From contig CAAGJW010000039.1 in NCBI GenBank assembly GCA_900770215.1, forward strand, positions 1 to 45,160: a stretch of 45,160 nt of DNA, read 5' to 3'. The first letter of the stretch is position 1. Each line of letters opens with the position of its first letter. Made by a program: the position numbers and the translations under genes. Of this stretch, positions 23,642-32,526 are shown piece after piece. The notes below the pieces were generated by a model that was not told the origin of the DNA, made no database searches, and was given only the letters and a program-made list of their open reading frames with translations. The DNA is from Bacteroidales bacterium. Lineage in GTDB: Bacteria; Bacteroidota; Bacteroidia; Bacteroidales; Muribaculaceae.

Positions 23642-26605
23642 ATGAAAGCAACTGCACAAACCTTCCTAAGAAACCTGGCATTGACAATGCTCATGGTAGT
23701 GTGCGCCTCGACTGTGAGCGCACAAGTGACGGTTACAGGACAGGTATTGGACGAGAACAATCAACCCGTGATTGGCGCCTCGATACTTGTGAAAGGAACC
23801 AGCAAGGGAGCTGCCACCGACGTCGACGGGCGTTTCACGGTGCAAGCACCCTCAAGCGAATCGGTATTGAGAGTCACCTTTATAGGCTACAAGCCCCAAG
23901 AGGTGCCCGCGGCCTCGGCCGGTACCATCGTGCTCAAGCCCATGGCCGAGAACCTCGACGAGGTGGTGGTGATAGGCTACGGCTCGGTTAAGAAATCGGA
24001 TGCAACGGGCTCGGTCCAGGCTATCAAGCCCGACGAGCTCAACAAGGGCAACCGCGTGACTGCACAAGACGCCCTCATCGGCAAGATGGCCGGTGTGAAC
24101 GTGACCCCTGGCACGGGTGCACCTGGCACGGGCGCCACGATACGCATACGCTCGGGCTCGTCGCTCTCGGCCAGCAACGACCCCCTCATCGTGATCGACG
24201 GCGTGCCGGTCGACAACTCCAGCATTGCCGGCTCGAGCAACCTCATAGGCTCGCTCAACCCTGAGGATATCGAGACCTACACCGTGCTTAAAGACGCCAG
24301 CGCAACGGCCATCTACGGCTCGCGTGCCAGCAACGGCGTGATCGTGATCACCACCAAGAAAGGCACCGACCGCGTGACGGTGAACTACAACGCCACCTAC
24401 TCGCTGAGCCATGCCGCCAAGACGCTCGACGTGCTCAACGCCGCCGAGTTCAAGGAGTTTGTGCCCACAGTCACCGGCGTGCCCAGCAATCCCGACTTCG
24501 GCACCAGCGACACCGACTGGCAGCAGGAGGTGCTGCGCACGGCCTTCGGCACCGACCAAAACCTCTCGGTATCGGGCAAGGTGGGCAACAGCGCCTTCAA
24601 CACCCCCTATCGCGTCTCGGCCGGCTTCACCGACCAGGGCGGTATCTTGAAGACCAACAACTACAAGCGCTACTCGGCAGGCTTGAACCTGTCGCCCTCG
24701 TTGCTCGACAACCACCTCACGGCCACCCTCAACGGCAAGATATCCTATGAAGACAATCACGAGGTGAGCGGCTCGGTGATGAGCAGCGCCATAGGCTACG
24801 ACCCCACGCGCTCGCCCATGACGGGCAGCGCCACCGCCTCGACCGACCCTGGCCTGGGCTACTTCATTTGGACCAACGGCGGTGCCCCCATGGCCATTCA
24901 GCCCGACAACCCAGTGGCCACCATCGACCTCGACAAGCGTCGCAACAAGATTGTGCGCTCGATAGGCAGCGCCGCCCTTGCCTACAAGGTGCACGGCCTG
25001 GAAGACCTGAAACTCAACGTGAACCTGGGCTACGACGTGCTGCGCAGCAAGTATAGCGAGGACGTGCCCGCGCTGGCCGGCCTCATGTACACCAGCAACC
25101 AGAAAGACGGCACTGGCTTGAAGTACCGCTCAACCCAGAAGAAACACAACTACCTGCTCGACATCTTTGCCAACTACGACCACACCTGGGACAAGCACAC
25201 GGTGGGTCTCATGGCCGGCTACGGCTGGCAGCACTTCTGGAAAAAATATGACTACACCACCCACGACCCCAGCGACAAGGAGCTGCTGTCGCCCTTCCAC
25301 AGCGAGTCGGAGTATTACCTGCTCTCCTATTACGGCCGTGTGAACTACAGCTACGACAACCGCTACCTGCTCACCTTCACGCTGCGCGACGACGCCTCGT
25401 CGCGTTTTGCCAAGGGCAACCGCTGGGGTCTTTTCCCCTCGGTGGCACTGGCCTGGAGGGTGTCGCAAGAGGAATTTTTCAAGCGCCAGAACGTGATGTC
25501 CGACCTCAAGCTGCGCTTGGGCTACGGCGTGACCGGCCAGCAGGACATCCTCAACGACTACCCCTATATGGGCACCTACAGCTACTCCTACGATGAGTCG
25601 AGCTACCGCTTCGGCGACAAGTGGTACAACATGATACGCCCCAACGGCTACGACCGCGACATCAAGTGGGAGACCACCCGCACCTACAACGTGGGCCTCG
25701 ACTACGGCTTCCTGCACAACCGCATCTACGGCTCGATCGACTACTACAAGCGCTACACCAAGAACCTGCTCAATACCATCAACGTGGCCTCGGGCACCAA
25801 TTTCTCGTCGGTGATCACCACCAACATCGGCAAGATGGAAAACGAGGGTGTGGAATTTTCGGTCAACGCTGTGCCCGTGCGTTCGCACGACTTCGAGTGG
25901 CAGCTGGGCTTCAACTTCACGTGGAACACCTCCAAGATTACCAAGCTCAATGTCATCGACTCGCAGAGCAACTATGTGACCACCGGCGACATCTCTGAGA
26001 CGGGCAAGTATGTGCAAGTGTTCATGGTGGGCAAGCGCCCCTACACCTTCTACCTGGCCCAGCAGGCCTATGACGACAGCGGCAAGCCGCTCGAGGGCCA
26101 GTATGTGCAGCCCGACGGCAGCGTGTCGACCACCGAGACCCGCATGGCTGGCGACAAGTGTGCCCTGCCCAAGACCTACATGGGCTTCAACACCCGCCTG
26201 AGCTACAAGAACTGGGACCTCTCGCTCAGCGGCCACGGCGCCTTTGGCTTCTATGTGTACAACTACACCCGCGCCAACCAGTACAAGCAGCAGGTGTACA
26301 GCGACCAGGGCTATTACAGCAACCTGCTCAAGAGCACCCGCGACAACGGCTTCGAGCTGCAGCAGCTCTACAGCGACATCTGGCTCGAGAAGGGCGACTT
26401 CTTCCGCTTCGACAACGTGACGCTGGGCTACAATTTCAAGAAGCTGTGGCAGCCCGGCACCTCGCTGCGTCTCACCCTGGGTGTGACCAACCTGTGCACC
26501 ATCACCGGCTACAAGGGCATCGATCCTGAGCTCGACAACGGCATCGACCGCAACGTGTATCCGCGTCCGCGCACGTTCAACCTGGGCGTTAACCTCACCT
26601 TCTAA
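23642..26605 (+). CDS. SusC/RagA-family TonB-dependent outer-membrane transporter (pair 2)
   Basis: The 987-residue protein has a signal peptide (to SAQ, about 28 residues), a CarboxypepD_reg-like domain (about 29-105, GQVLDENNQPVIGASILVKG), TonB-box-like DEVVVIGYG near 112-120, a plug with PLIVIDGVPVDN and SATAIYGSRASNGVI, and a beta-barrel ending in FNLGVNLTF. It imports a ligand delivered by the SusD-like protein encoded 50 bp downstream. Being about 125 residues shorter than the pair 1 protein, with a low apparent similarity, it is not a recent duplicate of it. The upstream DUF6377 gene and the downstream phosphatase define the locus. Confidence 0.95.
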   Translation: MKATAQTFLRNLALTMLMVVCASTVSAQVTVTGQVLDENNQPVIGASILVKGTSKGAATDVDGRFTVQAPSSESVLRVTFIGYKPQEVPAASAGTIVLKPMAENLDEVVVIGYGSVKKSDATGSVQAIKPDELNKGNRVTAQDALIGKMAGVNVTPGTGAPGTGATIRIRSGSSLSASNDPLIVIDGVPVDNSSIAGSSNLIGSLNPEDIETYTVLKDASATAIYGSRASNGVIVITTKKGTDRVTVNYNATYSLSHAAKTLDVLNAAEFKEFVPTVTGVPSNPDFGTSDTDWQQEVLRTAFGTDQNLSVSGKVGNSAFNTPYRVSAGFTDQGGILKTNNYKRYSAGLNLSPSLLDNHLTATLNGKISYEDNHEVSGSVMSSAIGYDPTRSPMTGSATASTDPGLGYFIWTNGGAPMAIQPDNPVATIDLDKRRNKIVRSIGSAALAYKVHGLEDLKLNVNLGYDVLRSKYSEDVPALAGLMYTSNQKDGTGLKYRSTQKKHNYLLDIFANYDHTWDKHTVGLMAGYGWQHFWKKYDYTTHDPSDKELLSPFHSESEYYLLSYYGRVNYSYDNRYLLTFTLRDDASSRFAKGNRWGLFPSVALAWRVSQEEFFKRQNVMSDLKLRLGYGVTGQQDILNDYPYMGTYSYSYDESSYRFGDKWYNMIRPNGYDRDIKWETTRTYNVGLDYGFLHNRIYGSIDYYKRYTKNLLNTINVASGTNFSSVITTNIGKMENEGVEFSVNAVPVRSHDFEWQLGFNFTWNTSKITKLNVIDSQSNYVTTGDISETGKYVQVFMVGKRPYTFYLAQQAYDDSGKPLEGQYVQPDGSVSTTETRMAGDKCALPKTYMGFNTRLSYKNWDLSLSGHGAFGFYVYNYTRANQYKQQVYSDQGYYSNLLKSTRDNGFELQQLYSDIWLEKGDFFRFDNVTLGYNFKKLWQPGTSLRLTLGVTNLCTITGYKGIDPELDNGIDRNVYPRPRTFNLGVNLTF

Positions 26606-26655
26606 CCTCTCTCTCACTTTTCATTATTTACACATATAACACAATATTGACAGCA

Positions 26656-28359
26656 ATGAAACGATATATCCTATTACTCATCACGGGAGTGCTCATGGCC
26701 CTGTCATCGTGCACGGGCGACCTCAATACCGAGCCTCTCGACGACAACAACCTGGTGGCCAGCAAGGTCTATTCTACGGCCGATGGCTACATGGGCGTGC
26801 TGGGCAAGTGCTATGGCTCGCTCATCCTCACCGGCCAGAAGGGCGGCGACGGCGGCGACGGCGACCTGAAGGGCGCCAACGAGGGCTACTCGGGCTACGT
26901 GCGCCTCATGTTCTACCTTGAGGAGCTCGATGCCGACAACTTCTTGATGCCCTCCAGCTCCAATGGTCTGCGCAAGTGCCTGAACCTGCAGTGGACTGCC
27001 GGCAATGCCTCGGTCATCACCTGGACCTACCAGCGCCTGTACATGTGCATCGCCTATTGCAACGAGTTCCTGCGCGAGTGCACCGTCGACAAGGTGAAGA
27101 GCCGCGGCCTGAGCAGCGAGCTCACCGATGCCAAGGTGAGCCAGTACCGCGCCGAGGCCCGCTTCCTGCGCGCCTACTGCTATGCCACGCTGTGCGACCT
27201 CTTCGGCGGTGTGCCCTATGTCGACGAGAATACTCATGCCACCGACCTGCCCGAGCAGATGACGCGCCAGCAGACGTTTGACCTGGCCGAGAGCGAGCTC
27301 AAGGCCGTGCTGGGCGAGACCCAGAGCAGCGACGTGCTGGCCGATGCCGGCGCCACTGAGTACGGTCACGTCGACAAGGCTGCCGCCTGGTTCCTGCTGG
27401 CCCGCATGTATCTCAACGCCAAGACCTGGATCGACACCGACCGCTACACCGACTGCCTGACCTATTGCAAGAAAATCATCGATAGCGGCAAGTATCCCCT
27501 GGCCAGCGACTACCGCCAGATCTTCCTGGCCGACAACGACAAGTGCAGCGAGATCATCTGGCCCCTGGCACAGGACGGCGCCCGCGCCCAGTCGTCGGCC
27601 GGCACCAACTTCTATGTGAAAGCCTTTGTGAACGGCGCCATGAACAGCTACTACAAGACCGGCGTGGGCACCAAGGGCTGGGGCAACGTGCGTGCCAAGA
27701 TGACGCTGGTCGATGCCTTCGACCCGCAGGATGTGCCCTTCGACGTCAACGACACCTGGGGCAACAACAAGAACGACAAGCGCGCCCAGTTTATGACCGC
27801 GCTGCCAGGCCAGAAGAAAGAGACCTGCGACGACAAGGGCAACATGACCAGCACCTTCACCTGCGGCTACGGTTACATCAAGTGGCGCAACGTGACCAAG
27901 GACGACCAGGAGGCTCCCGCCGGCATCACCTACAGCTCGATCAACTTCCCCATGTTCCGCACGGGCGATGTCTATCTCATGGCAGCCGAGGCCATCTTGC
28001 GCGGCGCCCAGGGCGGCACCCGCGCCGAGGCGCTGAGCTATGTGAACGAGATACGCGAGCGCGCCTACATGACCGGCAAGTATGCCAAGGCCGGCGTGAA
28101 GCAGGGCGTGGGCGCCGACATTACCCAGAGCCAGCTCACACTCGACTTTATCCTGGCCGAGCGTCAGCGCGAGATGGCCTCTGAGATCACCCGCCGCACC
28201 GACCTCATACGCTTCGGCAAGTACACCACGGGCCACAACTGGGACTGGAAGAACGCCGTGTTTGAGGGCGCCGACGTCGACGACCACTTCAAGCTCTTCC
28301 CGATACCCGAGGCCGAGCTCACCAACAATTCCAAGCTCAAGCAGAACACTGGCTATTGA
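26656..28359 (+). CDS. SusD/RagB-family nutrient-binding lipoprotein (pair 2)
   Basis: The 567-residue lipoprotein has MKRYILLLITGVLMALSSC as signal and lipobox (cysteine at residue 19), then TPR-like helices with QYRAEARFLRAYCYATLCDLFGG spread over residues 165-190, a SusD hallmark. The C-terminal RQREMASEITRRTDLIRFG and KLFPIPEAEL are also family motifs. A TTG nine bases upstream is possible, but the ATG at 26656 directly precedes the signal peptide. A strong terminator about 65 bp after the stop closes the pair 2 unit before the phosphatase gene. Confidence 0.95.
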   Translation: MKRYILLLITGVLMALSSCTGDLNTEPLDDNNLVASKVYSTADGYMGVLGKCYGSLILTGQKGGDGGDGDLKGANEGYSGYVRLMFYLEELDADNFLMPSSSNGLRKCLNLQWTAGNASVITWTYQRLYMCIAYCNEFLRECTVDKVKSRGLSSELTDAKVSQYRAEARFLRAYCYATLCDLFGGVPYVDENTHATDLPEQMTRQQTFDLAESELKAVLGETQSSDVLADAGATEYGHVDKAAAWFLLARMYLNAKTWIDTDRYTDCLTYCKKIIDSGKYPLASDYRQIFLADNDKCSEIIWPLAQDGARAQSSAGTNFYVKAFVNGAMNSYYKTGVGTKGWGNVRAKMTLVDAFDPQDVPFDVNDTWGNNKNDKRAQFMTALPGQKKETCDDKGNMTSTFTCGYGYIKWRNVTKDDQEAPAGITYSSINFPMFRTGDVYLMAAEAILRGAQGGTRAEALSYVNEIRERAYMTGKYAKAGVKQGVGADITQSQLTLDFILAERQREMASEITRRTDLIRFGKYTTGHNWDWKNAVFEGADVDDHFKLFPIPEAELTNNSKLKQNTGY

Positions 28360-28424
28360 TGCCAGTGCTGCAACGGGATGAAAAATCAAGAGAAGCACTA
28401 TATAATATATTATACACACTCAAC

Positions 28425-28472
28425 GGTCGGCCTCGCTGGTTTTCGGGCTGGAGAGGCCGACCTCTTTATTTT
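28425..28472 (+). terminator. Rho-independent terminator of susCD pair 2
   Basis: A perfect 10-bp stem (28425-28434 with 28453-28462) is followed by TCTTTATTTT. It sits between the SusD-like stop and the phosphatase start, so the phosphatase may have its own weak promoter or depend on read-through. Confidence 0.88.
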
Positions 28473-28491
28473 GAAACCGAACACAAGAGAG

Positions 28492-29760
28492 ATGATACAA
28501 CGATTATTGACACTTGCCTGCCTGTGGGCGTTGCTGCCTGCACTGGCGTGGGCACAGACCACCCGCGAGGAAGTGACCAGCGACTTGAACAAGGCTGGCG
28601 GTGTGTATTATGCCTATCCGGGAGCCTCGGCGCAGGTCACCGCGCCCCCTAGGGGATATGAGCCGTTCTACATAAGTCACTACGGCCGTCACGGCTCGCG
28701 CTACCTCATCGCCGACAACGACTACCGGCAGGTGCTCGAGCTCATGCGCAAGGCCCACAAGGCCCGTGCCCTCACCCCGCTGGGCGAGGACGCCTTGAGG
28801 CGTGTCGAGCTCGTGTGGGCCGAGGCTCAGGGCCATGGCGGCGACCTCACCCCGCTGGGGTGGCGGCAGCACCAGGGCATAGCCCGGCGCATGTGCGAGC
28901 GCTACCCGCAGGTGTTCAAGGCCGGCGGCCGGGTGAGCGCGCGCTCCACGGTGGTGCTGCGCTGTGCCATGAGCATGGCCGCCTTGTGCGACGGCTTGAA
29001 GGGGTGCTACCCCAAGCTGCAAGTCTACATGGAGGCCAGCAACAAGTATATGGACTACTTGAACTATCACAGCGAGGAGTCGAACGCCTTTACGGGCCCC
29101 GACGGGCCCTGGCGTGAGGAGTACCGCAAGTTTGAGGAGTCGCACGTCGATGGCTGGCGGCTGGCGCGCGCGCTCTTCAGCGACAGCGATTTCATCGTCA
29201 AGCAGGTGAACCCGCGTGCACTGGCATGGGGATTCTACTGGCTTGCCGCCGATGCCCAGAACACCGAGGGGCGGGTCTCGTTTTTCGACCTGTTCACGCC
29301 CGGCGAGCTCTTCGACCTGTGGCAAACGTTCAACTACCGCTTCTATGTGGCCGACGGCAACTATGCCGGCAACCGCGGCATGGCGCTCGACAATGCCAAG
29401 CCCCTGCTGCGCAACATCATTGCCAGTGCCGACTCGGCCATTGCCGGTCATGGCGACGTGGCCACGCTGCGCTTTGGGCACGACGGCAACCTGATACCGC
29501 TTGCCGGCCTCATGCACCTCAAGGGCTGCTATGACGCGGTCGAGAAGCCAGCCGACTTCTACAAGCACTTTGCCGACTTCAAGATTGCCCCCATGGCGGG
29601 CAACATCCAGCTGGTGTTTTTCAAGAACAAGCAGGGCGACGTGATCGTGAAGTTTATGCTCAACGAGCACGAGACCTCGATACCCGTGCCCACCACCATG
29701 GCCCCCTTCTACCGCTGGCGCGATGTGAAGCGCTACTACGAGACCCAGGTGTTGCCTTGA
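28492..29760 (+). CDS. Periplasmic histidine acid phosphatase (phytase-like)
   Basis: The 422-residue protein belongs to the histidine phosphatase clan, branch 2. A signal peptide (about 22 residues, ending AWAQ) is followed by the catalytic RHGSR (R66 to R70), where H67 is the phosphorylated residue, and a late GHDG motif whose H330 and D331 supply the distal His and proton donor. Family members release phosphate from inositol phosphates or other phosphomonoesters. Bacteroides MINPP phytases are similar in size but have an HAET donor motif, so the HD here points to a different subgroup. Its position after SusC/SusD pair 2 suggests phosphorylated ligands. An upstream in-frame start at 28378 lies inside the terminator and is rejected. 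Confidence 0.88.
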   Translation: MIQRLLTLACLWALLPALAWAQTTREEVTSDLNKAGGVYYAYPGASAQVTAPPRGYEPFYISHYGRHGSRYLIADNDYRQVLELMRKAHKARALTPLGEDALRRVELVWAEAQGHGGDLTPLGWRQHQGIARRMCERYPQVFKAGGRVSARSTVVLRCAMSMAALCDGLKGCYPKLQVYMEASNKYMDYLNYHSEESNAFTGPDGPWREEYRKFEESHVDGWRLARALFSDSDFIVKQVNPRALAWGFYWLAADAQNTEGRVSFFDLFTPGELFDLWQTFNYRFYVADGNYAGNRGMALDNAKPLLRNIIASADSAIAGHGDVATLRFGHDGNLIPLAGLMHLKGCYDAVEKPADFYKHFADFKIAPMAGNIQLVFFKNKQGDVIVKFMLNEHETSIPVPTTMAPFYRWRDVKRYYETQVLP

Positions 29761-29799
29761 CCAGAGTTGTGTGGATAGTTTTTTAAAAGTTTAGTTAGC

Positions 29800-29829
29800 A
29801 GCCTGGCCGCAATGGCCAGGCTTTTTCTT
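29800..29829 (+). terminator. Rho-independent terminator after the phosphatase gene
   Basis: A perfect 9-bp stem (29800-29808 with 29814-29822, arm AGCCTGGCC) is followed by TTTTCTT, forty bases after the phosphatase stop. Confidence 0.93.
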
Positions 29830-29917
29830 GCGTGGCAGTTCTTGTTCTGAAAGGCTTGAAATCGTGGCCAAAAATCAAAAAAACACACATTATTATAGGT
29901 AGTAAAGAATTTTTGCC

Positions 29918-29925
29918 TAATTTTG
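29918..29925 (+). promoter_or_regulatory. Likely topA -7 element
   Basis: TAATTTTG followed by CACCCGATTTTGAAGA matches the -7 element, but no TTTG lies at the right distance. The initially transcribed stretch resembles that at 34733-34756. The leader would be about 70 bases. Confidence 0.5.
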
Positions 29926-30002
29926 CACCCGATTTTGAAGAAGCCCCCTTTTTCTCCACGCCGATTGGGCAGGGGGTGAAAATAAAAAGAGGTTTAAGAG
30001 TT

Positions 30003-32393
30003 ATGCCAGACAATTTAGTGATTGTAGAGTCTCCGGCCAAGGCCAAGACCATCCAGAAGTTCCTGGGAAATGACTACAAGGTGATGTCGAGCTACGGGCA
30101 CATACGTGACCTGCACAAGAAAGACTTCAGCATCGACATCGACAATGGCTTTGAGCCGATATATGAAATTCCAAGCGACAAGAAAGCGCTCGTGGCCGAC
30201 CTCAAGAAGGCTGCCAAGCAGGCCAAGACTGTGTGGCTCGCCTCTGATGAGGACCGCGAGGGGGAGGCTATCTCGTGGCATCTCTACGAGGTGCTGGGGC
30301 TCAAGCCCGACAATACCAAGCGCATCGTGTTTCACGAGATCACCAAGCCCGCCATCCTGGAGGCCATCAAGCACCCGCGCGACATCGACATCAACCTGGT
30401 CAATGCCCAGCAGGCCCGCCGTGTGCTCGACCGCATCGTGGGCTTTGAGCTCTCGCCGGTGCTGTGGAAGAAGATAAAGCCGGCCCTGTCGGCCGGGCGC
30501 GTGCAGAGTGTGGCCGTTAGGCTCATCGCCGAGCGCGAGAAAGAGATACGCAACTTCAAGAGCGAGCCCTACTACCGCGTCACCAGCACCATGCAGCCCG
30601 AGGGCAGCCAGGCCACCGTGGCGGCCGAGTTGAGCACCCGCCTCAAGGCGCACGACCAGGCCGTGGCCTTTCTCGAAGCCTGCCGCACGGCCCGCTTCAC
30701 GGTGGGAGCAGTGACGGTGAAGCCCGTGAAAAAGTCGCCGGCGCCGCCGTTCACCACCTCGACCCTGCAGCAGGAGGCCGCCCGCAAGCTGGGCTTCTCG
30801 GTGTCGCAGACGATGCGCGTGGCCCAGTCGCTCTATGAGTCGGGACTCATCACCTACATGCGTACCGACTCGCTCAACCTCTCCAACCTGGCCTTGGGTG
30901 CCATAGGTGGCGAGATTGAGACCACGCTGGGCAAGCAATATCTCAAGATACGCAAGTACCACACCACCAGCAAGGGAGCCCAGGAGGCCCACGAGGCCAT
31001 ACGCCCCACGGCCATTGCCCGTCGCGACATCGAGGGCACAGCCCAGGAGAAGAAGCTCTACAACCTGATATGGAAGCGCACCATTGCCTCGCAGATGGCC
31101 GATGCCGAGCTCGAGCGCACCACGGTCGACATCGAGGTGAGCAACCGCCCCGAGCACTTCACGGCCACGGGCGAGGTCATCAACTTCGACGGCTTCTTGA
31201 AGGTCTATATCGAGTCGACCGACGCCGATGCCGCTTCGGCCGACATGCACACCCTGCCTGCCATGCAGAAGGGCAAGGGCATGACCGCCCTCGACGTCAC
31301 GGCCACGCAGCGCTTCACGCAGCAGCCTGCCCGCTACACCGAGGCCTCGCTCGTGCGCACGCTCGAGGAGCTGGGCATAGGACGCCCGTCGACCTACGCC
31401 CCCACCATCTCTACCATTCAGGCCCGCGGCTATGTGGAGAAGGGCGAGAGCAAGGGCACCAAGCGCGACTATGAGGTCATTGCCCTCGCTGGCGGCAAGA
31501 TCGAGAGCACGCGCAAGAGCGAGCTCACCGGCGCCGAGAAGGGCAAGCTGCTGCCCACCGATGTGGGCATGGTGGTCAACGACTTCCTCATGCAGTATTT
31601 CCCCTCGATACTTGACTACAATTTCACGGCCAAGGTCGAGAATGAGTTTGACGAGATTGCCGAGGGCAAGGAGGTGTGGAACAACGAGATAGGCAAGTTT
31701 TACAAGCAGTTCCACCCCGACATCGAGAAGGTGTCGGCCCTGCGCCTCGAGCACAAGGTGGGCGAGCGCGTGCTGGGCACCGACCCCAAGACGGGCAAGC
31801 CGGTCTCGGTCAAGATAGGCCGCTTCGGCCCCGTGGTGCAGCTGGGCTCCAAGGACGACGAGGAGAAGCCCCAGTTTGCCTCGCTGCAGAAGGACCAAAG
31901 CATCGAGACCATCACGCTGGACCAGGCGCTCAAGCTCTTTGAGATGCCCCGCAACCTGGGCAAGTTTGAGGATGCCGACGTGACTGTGGCCATAGGCCGC
32001 TTCGGCCCCTATGTGAAGCACAACGGCAAGTTTGTGTCGATCCCCAAGACCATGTCGCCCCAGTCGATCACGCTCGACGAGGCCTGCCAGCTCATCGTCG
32101 ACAAGCGCCAGAGCGAGGCCAAGAAGGTGATAGCCACCTTTGCCGAGGAGCCCGAGCTGCAAGTGCTCAACGGCCGCTACGGCCCCTACATCAGCTACAA
32201 GAAGCAAAACTTCAAGATACCCAAGGGCAAGGACGCCGCCCAGCTCACGCTCGACGACGTGAGGGCCATCGTGGCCGACGAGAGCAATGCCACCAAGTCG
32301 TCGGCCCGCCGTGCAGCCAAGGCTGCCGCTGCCAAGAAGCCCGCTGCCGCCAAGAAGACGACGACGCGCAAGAAGACGTCCACCAAGGCCTGA
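30003..32393 (+). CDS. topA: DNA topoisomerase I
   Basis: The 796-residue type IA topoisomerase relaxes negative supercoils by a transient 5'-phosphotyrosyl break. The N-terminal TOPRIM domain shows VIVESPAKAKTIQKFLG (E8) and ASDEDREGEAISWH. The catalytic tyrosine is Y285 in GLITYMRTDS. Instead of zinc fingers the C-terminus carries three repeats with the GRFGPxV/GRYGPYI motif (about residues 595-740), then an Ala/Lys-rich tail ending KKTTTRKKTSTKA, likely DNA-binding. The ATG at 30003 gives the family N-terminus MPDNLVIVESPAKA, and a longer in-frame reading starts inside the preceding terminator. It is transcribed alone, between terminators. Confidence 0.97.
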   Translation: MPDNLVIVESPAKAKTIQKFLGNDYKVMSSYGHIRDLHKKDFSIDIDNGFEPIYEIPSDKKALVADLKKAAKQAKTVWLASDEDREGEAISWHLYEVLGLKPDNTKRIVFHEITKPAILEAIKHPRDIDINLVNAQQARRVLDRIVGFELSPVLWKKIKPALSAGRVQSVAVRLIAEREKEIRNFKSEPYYRVTSTMQPEGSQATVAAELSTRLKAHDQAVAFLEACRTARFTVGAVTVKPVKKSPAPPFTTSTLQQEAARKLGFSVSQTMRVAQSLYESGLITYMRTDSLNLSNLALGAIGGEIETTLGKQYLKIRKYHTTSKGAQEAHEAIRPTAIARRDIEGTAQEKKLYNLIWKRTIASQMADAELERTTVDIEVSNRPEHFTATGEVINFDGFLKVYIESTDADAASADMHTLPAMQKGKGMTALDVTATQRFTQQPARYTEASLVRTLEELGIGRPSTYAPTISTIQARGYVEKGESKGTKRDYEVIALAGGKIESTRKSELTGAEKGKLLPTDVGMVVNDFLMQYFPSILDYNFTAKVENEFDEIAEGKEVWNNEIGKFYKQFHPDIEKVSALRLEHKVGERVLGTDPKTGKPVSVKIGRFGPVVQLGSKDDEEKPQFASLQKDQSIETITLDQALKLFEMPRNLGKFEDADVTVAIGRFGPYVKHNGKFVSIPKTMSPQSITLDEACQLIVDKRQSEAKKVIATFAEEPELQVLNGRYGPYISYKKQNFKIPKGKDAAQLTLDDVRAIVADESNATKSSARRAAKAAAAKKPAAAKKTTTRKKTSTKA

Positions 32394-32442
32394 CGCGCGT
32401 TGCGCACGGCAAGTGCAGGCACCACTGGGCGAGATGATGATA

Positions 32443-32480
32443 AAAATCGGGGGATAGAGGCGACTCAATCCCTCGATTTT
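32443..32480 (+). terminator. Terminator after topA
   Basis: A 12-bp stem with one mismatch (32443-32454 with 32469-32480) ends in TTTT. It lies only 3 bp before the -33 element of the next promoter. Confidence 0.75.
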
Positions 32481-32483
32481 CAT

Positions 32484-32514
32484 TTTGAATTGCGACTGGT
32501 GTGCACTATCTTTG
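32484..32514 (+). promoter_or_regulatory. Promoter of the sensor histidine kinase
   Basis: TTTG (32484-32487), a 19-bp spacer and TATCTTTG (32507-32514) match the Bacteroidota consensus. The predicted start is near 32520, only about 7 bases before the ATG. Confidence 0.87.
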
Positions 32515-32526
32515 CAATCACAAGGC

